In this document: piece after piece, positions 34,234 to 45,809 of the stretch
How positions within the stretch are numbered: the first letter of the stretch is position 1
Layout: the number at the start of each line of letters is the position of its first letter
DNA from: Angiostrongylus vasorum
Lineage: Eukaryota; Nematoda; Chromadorea; Rhabditida; Metastrongylidae
Reading direction: 5' to 3'
Assembly: GCA_018806985.1 (NCBI GenBank)
Contig: JADANN010000010.1
Coordinates: forward strand, 25,731-89,730
DNA length: 64,000 nucleotides
Program-made: the position numbers and the translations under genes
Notes under the pieces: generated by a model
The model's database searches: none
Told to the model about the DNA's origin: nothing
Seen by the model: only the letters and a program-made list of their open reading frames with translations

Positions 34234-35804
34234 ATGAGTTTAAGTGCAATCAATAACGCTGATGAGGTGGAGAAATTCTTTCACGATACGGTAAGTGGGG
34301 CAATTCCGTAGGTACACCAGCGCGCGATATTTGTGTTACTCGACGTTGTGGTTTTCAGGACGGGAACCACTCAAGTTCCACAGACACGACCCGATTCAGA
34401 CCGTCCGCCGTTTTTTTTAATTTAATACGGTTTCTTTTGCTGGAAATCACCTGTGGAATGTTTTAGTATGCATATTAGTTCTCTATGTGCTGACGACTTC
34501 TTCGTAGTGATTCTAGGTGGGAGTGTTTCTCATTTCTTAAAATGACAACAAAGGAACATTGTGAGTTTTTCAGAGATCCATCGAAAAATGGTCGATATGA
34601 GAGATGAGATGGAGTCTTACCGTACCCAAGTATCGGCATTGACACATTTCTCCGACGCTGGTGAGTCTTATGCCAGAAGTCTGTACTTATACTTGGATAC
34701 TTCGCGGGCCCGTCCTCACTGGTTGTGCCGGCCCAGCATAATGTGCATATTTCGGAGTTTAGGTAGTTTGGGTGTTGCGTTTCTCTGAAGTTCCGAGGTC
34801 ACCCTGGCCAAAGTCTCTCCGAGGTTGTCAGCATCACAGGCACTGTGCTCTTGTGGATTAGAGGGAGATTTGCCGCCATACGACTAGCTGGATACCGGAA
34901 CGGTGGTGGACTCTGGTATTGGTCTACACTTAGCTAGGCTTCCTGAGGGAAACGGCAGCCTCCTTCTCAATTTGAGAGACGCTGCCAAGGGGATGAATTT
35001 CCCCGCTGTACATGGCAGTTCGACACCCTCGAACACCTCCCAGCCACGATGAGACGGTGATCCGTTGGGAGAGTTCTTTTCTGTTACATTCTAGATCCTT
35101 CTGTTTTGTCCCATCCTTTGCGTTTATTTGTCTTGTTGCTTTTCCCTTTCTTCCTCTATTTCGTTTGTTCAATTTTTTTTTCCGTAATTCCTTAGAATCT
35201 ACTCTTATCTTTTATATCTTCAAACAGGTTTACAATCGTTTCTGTTAAATTAGAATGACCATTTGAGTGTAACTACCTCGTACATTGACGTCCAAAAGCG
35301 AACCCATGGCGGACTATGTTTTCATGGATGCATCACCAACCAAGTGTTTGCACACCTGTTGAGGTTACTGAACCAACGCCTTCACGGAGTTCGCACAGTC
35401 GTAGCTCACCTCTCTCATTGATATGACCGATTCTGTGAGATACTTATGGGCCATATCGAAAGAAACTATTGTAAATTTGTGTCCATTTTATTTCAAATAA
35501 CTAACAGTTTCCCATAGGAGTAGTCTGCTACCTAACTTTTATGCCAACAAAATATTTAAAGTGTCAGAAGTGAAGCACTGTTAAAGTGGTTCTATTGTGT
35601 GGTTGGATAATGTATGCTGTCGATAAAATTGTCCGTTATAGTGGTGGACGAATTGCTGGTTCTGCGGGCTGCAGTTCTGCGGGTGACGTAGATGCCATCA
35701 AGGGTACGCGTGATCTGCTAAACAGCCTAAGAATCATAGTGCGTGTGCTCTATAACCTAAGCAGAACGAGTGGTGACTTTGCACAGTCATTACACCAGAA
35801 TTGA
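34234..35804 (+). CDS. Small plus-strand gene, exons partly resolved
   Basis: Exon 1 is 34,234-34,290. ATG starts a 19-codon peptide with NNADEVEKFFHDT ending at a perfect gtaagt donor. A second acceptor (GTGGTTTTCAG at 34,358) opens a Ser/Thr-rich frame DGNHSSSTDTTRFRPS with unclear end. Exon 34,574-34,660 (TTTTTCAG, gtgagt) codes for HRKMVDMRDEMESYRTQ, a probable coiled-coil helix. The last open segment runs to a TGA at 35,802-35,804 with KGTRDLLNSLRIIVRVLYNL, and a poly(A) signal follows 66 bases on. A repeat C copy sits in the third intron. Another acceptor at 35,228 would give a short alternative end. The family is not recognised. If the minus-strand exons at 34.0 and 40 kb form one gene, this gene is nested in its intron on the other strand. 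Confidence 0.5.
34688..35073 (+). repeat. Repeat C copy inside an intron
   Basis: Full-length copy with CGTCCTCACTGGTTGTGC at the start and GAGACGGTGATCCGTTGGGA at the end, lying 27 bases after a gtgagt donor. Confidence 0.8.
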
Positions 35805-35869
35805 ATCGCACTTTTGTCGGACATTTACTGTGGTCATTATTGCCTTCACTGCTGGTCTTTGTTATTGAA

Positions 35870-35875
35870 AATAAA
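35870..35875 (+). promoter_or_regulatory. Poly(A) signal AATAAA
   Basis: A canonical AATAAA lies 66 bases after the TGA of the plus-strand frame ending at 35,804 and is followed by a GT/T-rich stretch, as expected for a 3' end. Confidence 0.45.
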
Positions 35876-35975
35876 TTTGTTTATTATCTGAATGACGTGC
35901 TGTAATGAGTACATTTTAACCGCTGCTCCCTGTTTAGAAGTGATTTACGAAATGAGGGAGAATTTCTCACCTTTT

Positions 35976-36358
35976 ATTTATTTTTATTTTGCTCTATTTC
36001 GACCCATCTTCACGTCTTCTGTGCTGATCCCAGCGCTTCTTGAATTCGCTTCGTTTCGTCGCATCCATTGTCCACGATGATATTCCAACTTTATGTGTGG
36101 CTTCAGTTGTTGCTTGAGGATTTTCATTTCATCTTGAATGTCGTAGAATGCTGTTCGAACAATTCTCGCTGGAGTCTTGAGATTACCGGGCTGGAGCGTC
36201 CTCAAATGCATTTCAGAGAGCAGTGTTTTCCCAGACAAGTCCAGTATCTAATTTCCCGACCCCGGAGGGATGAGAGATTTGGTTGGCTCGGAGCGGATTC
36301 GAACTAGTAGCATGCCGGTGATGGCGGGCAGCACTACCACTGCTCTATCCGCTTCCCT
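35976..36358 (-). repeat. SINE-B copy
   Basis: On the minus strand the head is strongly tRNA-like: TAGAGCAGTGGTAG (A-box, about 36,334-36,350) and AGTTCGAATCC (B-box, about 36,294-36,307). The core shared with SINE-A follows (CATCCCTCCGGGGTCGG), then a B-specific body with ATTCTACGACATTCAAGATG and a 3' tail of AATAAA-type repeats. Confidence 0.85.
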
Positions 36359-37418
36359 TAGCTTTCATTTCTTCTTTCACCTACCACCTTATTTCTTACC
36401 TTCCATTTCACAAATCACTTCTACTGGAAAGCCTTCTAAGAATGGAGTAATCAGAGACAAGAGAATGCTGAATGCCTCGATCTTTTGCTACTAAACTGCT
36501 AATATTTCAAAATATTTGGCAATCTGCTACACGTAATCGGTGTGCATCAGCGTGAATATGTTATATCTAAGATTTGCTGGGATCATTAGCTGTCGTGATG
36601 ATTGTTCAACCTCCGCAGGCCCAACCAAACCCTCATGGCTCCCAAGCTGCCAAGTTGGTACGTGTCCAACTCTACCTAGACCGACTCACCTCTTGCATTC
36701 CACCAATACTAGTATGTTTCAGGGACATGCACGTTCTGACCGTCAATAGGGGAACACATAGACTGGAAATGCATGGAAGCAAGGTGCAATTTTTTTGAGC
36801 CAAGAAAAGGTGACAAGGAGATTTGTAAGCGACGCGTTATCTCGTTCCATCATCTTTCCAATGTTTTGGAAGTTCGCTTTCCGCTAAATGACCCTGACTA
36901 ATTCGGCGCTTCAATCAGGAAGTCAGTCCTGCAGTACAGTCACGTCAGAGTCGTCTAGTTGCAGAGAACTTTGTGGCAAATGAAGTTTCCATGTGATATC
37001 GAGGTAGATAACCCGAGAGGCGCCTAGGAAAGCTATCTCTGCATCACTGGGGGAAAAGTGCGTCAATCAATAGAACGCTTTGCAAGTAAAAACTGTGCTG
37101 AAGCCCTTGCTAGCTGATAATATTTGACTATTCCAGTATCAGATATCCAGCAATCACATTCTACGTAATCATTACTGGAGCTACTAAATTTATGTTGGTC
37201 AGAATTTAAAGTACAGCAGCTCAACTATGGTGTAACACCTTCTGCCCCGCCTACTTCTTCGATTTTGTTGCAACGTTCGGTCTCCAATACGGCGTATAAA
37301 GTAGAACGTTTGACGAAGTGCATGCCATCTGGGTTTGTTGTTCTGTGTATTACAGCTTGAAGATTCTCAAATTTGAGCGGATAAACCTATGTTGTTATAT
37401 TAGTACATTTATACCACT

Positions 37419-37618
37419 GATCTTCCTCATATAGGGATCTCCTGCCGGTTAGTCGCGAGGCAACGTGACGCGAACCTAGGTGGCGGATGACATGTTAGTC
37501 TCGGTCCAAAAGCAACCTTTGTTTCGCTGAGCCACAATTGGATCCAGGAGCTTCCTTTCTTGTTTCTACTGCGCCGGATTGGCAAATGCATTCTGTAGAC
37601 GGATTCATGCATGCCCTG
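37419..37618 (-). repeat. Repeat E copy
   Basis: About 200 bases matching 54,786-54,985 in reverse orientation: GCCGGTTAGTCGCGAGG, then GGTCCAAAAGCAACCTTTG, then GGATCCAGGAG and CTGCGCCGGATTGGCA. The class is unknown. Confidence 0.65.
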
Positions 37619-37639
37619 TGTGGGAGAGATCTAGTTTAT

Positions 37640-38740
37640 GCGGATTATTGTAACGGCTAGTCAGCGGCGGCTACTAGCGGTTCAGTTTGTGTAGAATATT
37701 AGCCACGCGGGTCTTTCAGTTGATGTATTGATCTACCACCCTTAAACTTTGGTAATTAAACCGTTTAATACATAAACATAACATAATAGTAACGATGGAG
37801 AAGTAATGGTAGAAGAATGACGTGAGTTAAAGCTATGAGGTGCTAAGGGTAGTAGTGAAGTGAGGCTAACAACGAGATAATGGCATTCGAATATTACTAT
37901 ACCATTAATAAGTAGTTAACACAATTACATTAATAGTAATAATGAATAATTACCAAGAAGTAACCGCTGGTTAGCCGTGAGCGACGCCGCGTCACGTCTA
38001 TCTGCGGCCGGCGCGGCGGCTGAGGGAGACAGTATACTGGCTGCGGAGAAAGGAGACTGTATGCTGAGGCGGAGAGGGAGACAGACGGGCCGTATTTTCG
38101 GCTAAGATTTCAACATTATAACGATGAGGTGCATTTCAGTGGATCAATGAGGGCAGTAGGTGATGAGTCATCTACAGAACAGTCAGGCTGCTGGTCGTGG
38201 ATAACACTATGTCAGCAACGTGAAGTTTGAGCATCGATGGGTGCCACCATTGCCTAAGAGTCAAGGGCCAGTATGACAATGCTGGGAACTGATAAACCTA
38301 TAGCGGCTTAACAGAATACACAGCATAAGTTGGCCGCTCAACGGCCTTGTACGCATGCGTACATTGTGGGAGGAGTGGTACATGCCACCGATGTTGCAAG
38401 CATAACGCATGTGGAAACACCCGCCACTACTGACATTGCACCGTGGACAAGCTAAGGAACTAGATACAATAATCTTCTGATTACTAAAATATGAATGTGA
38501 ATGAATAAGAATGAGTGAGTATGACTGTGAACGAATTGTGGCGATTGAGGATGACAATGAATGATGTTCTGAGGAGCGAATTAACCGCTCTACCGATCGG
38601 GGTGAGGTGAGTGATGGTGTGTCTTCGCCGTCGAAGGCACCTGGCTTATGTTGGCTGAGGGAGCCGCGTGCGTATGCAACCGCGGTTAATCTGGATTGTT
38701 GATCCTGGACTGCAGTGGACTGTACCTAACTGCCTGAAAT
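37640..38740. other. Non-coding stretch with GC-rich patch; possible LTR-like sequence
   Basis: No exon is supported. A GC-rich patch (37,970-38,100) contains two imperfect copies of a GGAGACAGTATACTGGCTG / GGAGACTGTATGCTGAGGC unit. Imperfect inverted similarity exists between AACGGCTAGTCAGCGGCGGC (37,651) and its approximate complement near 37,965. Low-complexity GAATG repeats lie near 38,490-38,560. An LTR origin is conceivable but unproven. Confidence 0.3.
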
Positions 38741-39011
38741 ATTAACGTCATTGGCTTCATTGTTTCGCAAGGAAGTAGTAAACTGTTCCAATGTTACTCC
38801 TCCTCTTTCGAATAAGCCATCGTTGGTGTGCTACTGAAGTCAAACCTGAATCGCTACTGTGCCTGAAACACTGAACATAATTGACCGAATAGATTATAAA
38901 AGTTACATTGCGGTGTTTGATGTGCGACTGTGAGGCGGCCATATATGGACATCAAATGTTATTGTTTAGAAAGATAGAGAACTTTTCCAGAGAGAAGTTC
39001 TTTACAATTAT

Positions 39012-39682
39012 ATTCTACGAGTCAATTCGGCCAAAAGCTTACAACCAAGTAACACGGAAGTATATGGGAGCTACCCTGGAAATCCAGCAAGTTACCCATG
39101 AGCATACCCAGCCCCCTCTCCACACGTTCAGAGATTGGCAAGCTATATCTAGGTATCAAAAATAAACGGACCAACTCTGTTGACACCGAAAAGGCATCGA
39201 TTCGGGAGCGTTGGGTAGGACGAGGGCGGAGAGGCTGCTAAAATCTCAGTGTCATTCTGAGCTGCCTAATTCGCAACGAACAAAGGTGACAATCCGTACC
39301 TACAATGCACATATACTTGCATCTAAATCCTCGAAAGACGACTTCGTCATGAAGGCGAGAAGGATAAGGTACATCGCCGTTAGAGTTAGAGATGAGAAGA
39401 CGCCATCAATTCAAAGCCGTCTGTGACAACAAAGAAAAGCTGCTCCTCGAAACATGCGACAGTAGAGGGATCGTTGGTTTCGGGGTTCTCGTCATCGAAG
39501 AATAACGAAGAGGAAGTCGAAGCGTTCTATATGGACTTGCAGAAGTTCTACAGGGAAGACCACACATTCTTCAAAGTCATCATTGGAGATTTCAATGCTA
39601 ACATTGGATCTAGAAGAAGTTCTGAAGAACGTCACATTGGGAACTGCAGATTAGAATGGAGCGGCCATGGTGAGCCTGTCTG
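39012..39682 (+). mobile_element. RTE-type LINE, 5' region and endonuclease start, truncated
   Basis: The 5' untranslated part (AGTCAATTCGGCCAAAAGC at 39,022) matches the minus-strand element ending near 54,755. The endonuclease frame follows, with stops: TIRTYNAHILASKS, a stretch with an internal gap, then [18 protein letters not shown] and [17 protein letters not shown] at about 39,511-39,612. It ends abruptly at a SINE-A copy, so it is 3' truncated or was joined by recombination. Confidence 0.85.
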
Positions 39683-39966
39683 AGTTTGTCGCGCAGTGGT
39701 CGGAGGCCCCACGCAACACATACGTGGAATCGATCCCCACGCCCATGGCTCACCAAGTCCTCCATCCTTTCAGAGTCGGCAAATTGGTACCCGGCGTGTC
39801 TGGGAGGATAGCAGCACTGACTCGATACATCGGTAGGCCACCGCGAGTCATTGTAAAGGACAGATATGCACTCAATCACCTCCAACGGTACTTAATGAAG
39901 TCGAATTCATGGCGCATCCCTCAGGGATTGATCAACGCCGAAAGCTCCATCTTTTATCCTTTTTAT
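39683..39966 (+). repeat. SINE-A copy, near consensus
   Basis: GCGCAGTGGTCGGAGG head, GGAATCGATCCCCACG, core, and a CTTTTATCCTTTTTAT tail. It is fused directly to the truncated RTE upstream. The 137-codon frame across it is not a gene. Confidence 0.9.
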
Positions 39967-40084
39967 GCACTTGATGGAGTAGCTTTCTTCGAAAGAGTCT
40001 CCTATGCCGACTGTACGTATCGAGACATAATACCGTTGAAACTCACGAACCAAGGCTTCTATCAATTGCGGTCTCGGTAATTCT
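39967..40084 (-). CDS. Minus-strand exon of a long gene
   Basis: The acceptor CGTTTTTTTAAAG (minus strand) precedes an open frame reading ELPRPQLIEALVREFQRYY and RTVGIGDSFEESYSIK up to the SINE-A border near 39,967. The 3' splice donor is not clear and may lie in or be destroyed by the SINE. The helical character and strand agree with the exons at 40.8 and 27 kb. The family is not recognised. Confidence 0.45.
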
Positions 40085-40823
40085 CTTTAAAAAAACGCTG
40101 TTACCATGAGAAAAAAAAACATGCATAAGCAAACTAACATGTTAACGGTTTTCAATCTGCCAATATAACGAAGTTTGACAGGAAAAAACAACACATTCCG
40201 CATAGAAAGTTCAATCATATACACCAGAATGATCATAGGGGACTGAAAGTAAATCCAAAAGCGCTTATACTGCAACATCTTTCATATCAGAAGCTATTAA
40301 CCTAGTCTTTGCGCACAACATTACCTTTCCAATGGTTCTTCTTCCAATCCTTCTCTAAGTTTCTCGTATAATTTCAGCTCAAGGACCAACTCCAACATTT
40401 AACGCATTTTCTTCTCAAAAATGATAAAATGATGCATAACCACGGGAAGTCCCGGATGATCTCGATGCAGATAATGCCACAAAAATTACCCTAATCCTCT
40501 CCAGAGAAAACCAACAACCTGGATCAATGCATTCCAATTCTTCTTTGCGAGCACTAAGTTTTCTACATGTTTAACTCAAGTCCTCGAGTTCTAGCTAGAA
40601 CAAATAACGTCAGATTTTTACACTTTCACATGTCTCTATAAAAAATTTAGACATTTAAGAATTTTTTACGGTGCATCTTGGTCTCATAAGGATTGAAGAC
40701 TAGTCACTAAAAACTTCATCGCGTAAGCACGGCTTTCCAATGATATGATATATCTCCCAAATATTCGGTGAAATAAACCAACAAAAGAATTCCAAACCAG
40801 GACCAAATGGTAGTTAAAAATAC
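40085..40823. other. Intron-like AT-rich stretch
   Basis: It lies between two minus-strand exons. No repeat family or further exon is recognised. Confidence 0.4.
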
Positions 40824-40952
40824 TCGCTTCGCAACGGCAAAAAGATGTTCTTTTTTAATGGAATCAAAGGGAACACGACAACTTTCACCCATCGCAATCC
40901 AAAACTCCAAAACGTCCGTTCGAACTCGACCGTCACTATTAGCTGGATGATC
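40824..40952 (-). CDS. Minus-strand exon, 43 codons, clean splice sites
   Basis: The acceptor TTTTTTCCATAG and donor gtattt frame exactly 43 codons in phase 0 without stops. The peptide includes RVRTDVLEFWIAMGESC and FDSIKKEHLFAVAKR. It is likely part of the same long minus-strand gene. No family is recognised. A further frame on this strand at 41,568-41,870 (VLGVTYCLVLEALHMSEV) follows an AAAACAG acceptor and may be the preceding exon. Confidence 0.55.
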
Positions 40953-42345
40953 CTATGGAAAAAATTGCTGAGAAACGCTCAAGAGCATGCAAAGTCACAT
41001 AAGGAGATGATAACACGTGTAATTGATTCGTCATAATATCGCGAATAATGATGGCATCTCGTCCTAGCCTTAGATAACGAGGTTTTATATCTGGGCTGCA
41101 AACAACGCAACAAAATGCTCTTAGGTTAGCACCTCGCATTGAAGGCGGCTGGAATTTAAAACACTGATAAACATATGGAAAAGTCCATGTTAAAACTGCC
41201 ACAGCAACTACATCCCATTCTTAATTGGAATCCTAATAATTTCACAGGAAAACGAGAAAATGAACTTCGACAATCAGAAGAAAACTCTTTTTGTGCTGTC
41301 TAGAAATGAAAGTCACCAGTAAATGTAGATGAAGACAGGACACTCATCCTACATTCGAAGTCTGACCACCTTATTAGTAATGCACCGACAACCATACAGC
41401 TCTTCTATGGCCCATTTACCTCTAACGATGAAATTATCTACAAGCAAAAACTAAATCGCCAAAACTTTTCATCAGTCTCCACATTTCAAAACGAAACCAC
41501 CAGCTTAGGGTGAAAGTTAATCGCATTTGATAGGAAACTTCTACCAACGTTAGGACTTTTGACGTCCTCATCTTTTCGAGAAACACACACTACCGTAAGA
41601 GTTCAACGAAGCAGAGAGAGGAGAAGACGTAAAGTGAAAGTAAATAGGATTTCGTTCATGACAACCACATGTGGGAACGGAATTTGATTCGATGCCAGTA
41701 GTTCTTGGATTATGAAGACATTTTATTTTGTGGTACGTTGAATCAATATAGTCAACGACTTCAGACATGTGCAGTGCTTCAAGCACGAGGCAGTAGGTAA
41801 CTCCCAAAACGGACTTTCGATTAACCTCGCCATTGATAAGCAATTTGCTGTTTTCTTGGTAACAACGCACGAGGTTGTCAGCACGCTTTTTATTTAGCTA
41901 CGAAAACTCACGCTTCGGCGGAAATCGCCCTCTTTAAAGTCTAGCAAGGTTCAGTTGACTGTAATCTATCTACACAACACCTCTATAACCAAAACAGAAC
42001 GAACACGAAACCATGATTTCAACCGCACTGAGAACAAAGCGTCTTTGCACACTAAACGCTTTCTGTGAGTCTTCCACTGAGTATTTCATGTGAGGAACAA
42101 CAACCGTACAGAGTTCATATGGATGGGCGATGCGACTTCCTCATCCTAAAATGTCAATCCTGAATATTATATGAGATCCCGTGTTATAACGACATGTTTG
42201 GAATTTGCCCAGAATGCTTCAAGAGTTTTGCAGGCTAAACTCTTCGATTACTGCGCGAGTATGGTAACCTCTACTTCAAAACCTCCATTTCGTCTTTATG
42301 GGGTTAATGCAGTACTTTGTCTAGCTCTACACTTATCACCTAAGT

Positions 42346-43445
42346 GACATATAGGTGGGTATTTTGTCATCTGCTCCACGCAAAAGGGATGAACAAATGT
42401 TTTCCGTTATTGAACGAACAGTCAGACTACCTCAAATTCGCCCGAGAGAAACCGACAGAAACTGCTTTCTATCTCTGAAGGTTCAAAATAATCTATCCAA
42501 AAGGGCAACAACACCAAGTGGTACGAAAGCTAAGTAACAAATATACACTGGTTTACTACATCTCCTTTCATCCTTTATAAGCAAACAGCCATTTTCACTC
42601 GATATGAAACGGTAGCGCCTCAGGAAAGGTCTGGAGGAAGAACCACATGCGATATGAGTAGCAAAAATAGGAGGAATCACAGCAATAAAACGTTGCTTAA
42701 AAAGGTAAGGTCTAGAGAAATATGTGATAATGATTTTAATACCACCGAACACTTGAAGACGTCACCTAGTTCGTAACTGTTTGTGTGACCATCCATTTAC
42801 ACCACAAAATTGCACAATTTGGTCAGACGGTAGAGATAGCCACTGCAAGAGTTCGACCACTGCTTACTTGATCTCTTGTAAAGAATGAAGGAACGAATAT
42901 ATTGGCGAAAGATGTAGACCACTCTGTGCCTCTATAGGAGGAACATTTTAGACGCGCGGCACATAGTTAGACGAAAAACTTCAGTAGGCGCGCATGAGAC
43001 ACAGAAACATAACGGGAAAAATTTTGAAGCAGAAGCCACCATTCTGGCACAGCAATCTCAAATTCTGCGCGCAAAACTCTCGAAGGCATTTTGGACAAAT
43101 TCCAGGAATCCAAAAACGAACCCTAGGCAGGGATGCCTCGTTACCACATGTGATCTCACAGAATATTTAAGACTGATATTTAAACGTGCGATGGGCGCAT
43201 AACCCATTCGCGTAAACTCTGGTCGGTTGGTCTCCATATGGAGTACTCAGTAAAAGATTCACAGAAAGCGGAGGATGTATGAAGGCGCCGTTTTGTTTCC
43301 AATCAGATTGAGGTCTACGTAACATAGTTTATCTGCTGCTCTCATGGAGGTGTATGGGTGACTATGGTGCTGTTAATATGACCTTTCCGCGCTCTGAAGG
43401 AGAAGTCAAAGCCGAAAACTCAGCTACTGTAGCTAAATAAATAGT
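42346..43445 (+). mobile_element. PLE relic (RT end to 3' tail)
   Basis: It aligns with 2,405-3,560 of the first element. A FVLCSS-like start at 42,360 is followed by a FAREKP-like segment, then the linker (TTGCACAATTTGGTCAGACG), the nuclease (YIGERCRPLC-like at 42,898) and FWTNSRNPK-like at 43,090. The tail includes ATGGAGGTGTATGGGTGA and a decayed hammerhead-like segment at 43,389-43,425. No frame is intact. Confidence 0.8.
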
Positions 43446-43826
43446 GTAGTAACAATGCTGTGTGTGCTTATCAGCAAAACAGTACGTAACATAACAGTGC
43501 TTGAGTGTCTCAAACATGTCAGCGGAAAAGTGATAGACACACAAACTGTGCTTAACTATTTGATTTTACAACCCTTCACCCTCTTATGATGCAAGTAAGA
43601 CGTAGGTCTAGATCTCACAGAAATGTCTTGCCCAAGGTAATAAAGCCGTGTTTCCAAAAAATAATCAGTACATATAAAATCAGGCCGAGTTTTTCAGTTG
43701 AAATATACCAGAACTATCCCATTTTCTTAATCCAGAAAACTATATCCCACTGGCGACGACGCCTAGTTTTCAGATTTTGCGGACTTATTAGTTTTTGACA
43801 ATAAACTGTAACATTTCGATAATTAG

Positions 43827-43993
43827 AAGACTTGGGCGGTTGGGACGTGATAGATTGTGGAAGCCACTTTGCTCATTTGTCATATGAGCTGTTACCTGCT
43901 ATAGTTACTACGATTGATCGAGCAAACAGCATTTGGGTGTTCTGCAGCTTATGTTGGGTCTGTTTCGAATACCCGAACATTTCACTCAAAACC
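43827..43993 (+). CDS. Candidate plus-strand exon
   Basis: The acceptor TTTCGATAATTAG opens 55 codons without stops to a gtgagt donor. The peptide includes FAHLSYELLPAIVTTIDR and VFCSLCWVCFEYPNISL, partly hydrophobic and Cys/Trp-rich, possibly membrane-associated. No adjoining plus-strand exon was found. Confidence 0.35.
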
Positions 43994-44487
43994 GTGAGTC
44001 ATCATAGCGACTAAGATGAAACAACAGCGAATTGCAAGGCAAACTGCTTGCCAATGAACTGCTTTAAAAAAAAATTGCAAATCACTAATTTTTTAAGGTA
44101 GGCTGTTCTATTTCCCACCTCTTCCACAATCCTCTGCTTTTGATATTACCAATGAAAGAATCAAAAGAAATCTGGTGAAAAAAAGTTCTGCATGAAAAAC
44201 TAAACCACCAGTTAAAAAAATAACTCTTATACAGCTAAATCCGACCTACCACTTCGCCGTATATGGACATATCAGCGTCCATGCCGTGACGAATGAAATA
44301 TCCTAGATGAGAGGCCCCCAAGTCGGAACATATAGAAACACGACAAATGTAATAGTCGTGCATACCCAAATTTCTTCGTAAACTTCAGAAACAGGAAACA
44401 GGATGACAGGTGATACTCTACACAAATGCGGAATTAATCACTGGCGATAAATGAATACTAACGGTTAAAATAAAAAAATCGACTAAC

Positions 44488-44773
44488 ATCGTAGTCCAAA
44501 AATGGAACAATGCCATGGATCTTCTCGAACAACGTCTCAGGTGCACAGTCGGCGATCTTCTCAGTTAGCAATGCAAAGGGTCGAGAAAGCGAATGCAACG
44601 AGGATTCACATGGGCGCAGCATTCCAGCATATTAAAGCATGTGTGACATCATCTGGTGCACATCACCATCAACAGAAAGTGCCTTGATTGGTTCAACAAA
44701 TGGATACTCCGCAATTCGGGTATCAGTGAAATTCTCGAGATTAAGACTAGCTTCTTTCTTATACGAGCGACTT
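44488..44773 (-). pseudogene. Minus-strand exon with an in-frame stop
   Basis: The acceptor TTTCATTACAG (minus strand) starts a frame reading RIAEYPFVEPIKALSVDG and DVHQMMSHML. TAA at 44,632-44,634 interrupts it, and the same frame continues with RPCESSLHSLSRPFALL and PETLFEKIHGIVPFLDYD to a gttagt donor. The text on both sides of the stop looks like one protein, and TAA could come from CAA by a single transition. Possibilities are a decaying gene copy, a sequence error, or an earlier splice donor. The relation to the exons at 40-41 and 45.6 kb is plausible from strand and style but unproven. Confidence 0.45.
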
Positions 44774-45501
44774 CTGTAATGAAAAAAAAACGTGGCTGCA
44801 AGAACAAGTAAGTTTTGAGCAAAGCTTGAGAGATGTTGACCCAAAACCCCTACTTTTTAAACACTGAAGCACAAAAAAAATTACTATGGAACCACTGTAG
44901 AAAGTTAATTGTGATCATCTTTCGAACATATTCCCAAAACGAGGATTGCTTCATGAAAATCTGAATTACATGCAGTCCAAATAAAAGAAACTCTTGCCAG
45001 TCTGCACATTGATCTCCTACACGTGTTCACTGTGATAAAATTATAATGATCACCAAGCTTTCACAGAACAAACCAGGAACGAAGTGTTAAAATGTGGCGA
45101 ACTGTGAAGAATGAGAAAGACGTACCAGTGGCAAATTTGAAGTCGACACAAATAAGGCAACGATGACGAAACGTTACTGAAGTTCTGGCATTGATGATAC
45201 TTCAGCAAAGAGTGAATGAGCAGCAAAATTTATTACAATTGCTGCTAGGGTCCCTAAAATCCGACAAAAATCAACTAAAGAAAAACCTGCGAATCACAAC
45301 TATGAAAAGCTGACCCATTTCAGACAGCTCATAAATATTTTCTTTAATCAACGTAGAGAAGGCAACTTCACCTGAGCATCTGTAGCAGCTTCAGCAGGTC
45401 GTCAAAGAAACAGATATTAACTCGACAAATAAAGGCAACAAATCCCAACGACCTTTAAAAAGTTTTCGAAACGAACAAATGCAACGATTGAAAGCATTCA
45501 C

Positions 45502-45701
45502 CTTGAGACCCAGGTCTCTCTAAACAGCAGTCTTCGTCAAAAATGCTGCTTTTGTTTAATTTATCCTTTTCATTCAGTTGATGAACTTCATCTCCTCTGG
45601 TGTTCGCTTCAGCTTCGTTATAGGCACTATACGTGTAGTGCGGGATCAAGTCCAAGTTGACATTGTATAACATCAAGAGATTCAGAAAGCATGGCCAATG
45701 A
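45502..45701 (-). CDS. Minus-strand exon
   Basis: The acceptor TGTTTTGTTTAAG and donor gtgaat frame an open 200-base exon. It reads CFLNLLMLYNVNLDLIPHY, then an acidic, polar stretch (EANTRGDEVHQLNEKDKL) ending in DEDCCLERPGS. It is probably the end of a helical domain followed by a disordered linker. It is not recognised and could precede the 44.5-44.8 kb exon in the same gene. Confidence 0.5.
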
Positions 45702-45809
45702 CTTAAACAAAACATTTAAATTGAGGAAAAGGAAGAGGAAATGGAATCCTCTTTATTAGCATTCTAAATCTAACTACAGATGTACAACAATGCATACATG
45801 TCCGGTATA

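Noticed and set aside
36294..36358. tRNA gene
   Set aside because: A and B boxes are good, but the arms do not fold into a full cloverleaf by eye and the same head recurs at 62.8 kb attached to the same SINE body.
37640..38740. Solo LTR of a Gypsy-type element
   Set aside because: Inverted similarity and a TGTAAC-like start are weak. No TG...CA ends with a target duplication, primer site or second copy could be shown.
39667..40080. 137-codon plus-strand open frame
   Set aside because: It covers a SINE-A and then the antisense of a better-supported minus-strand exon.
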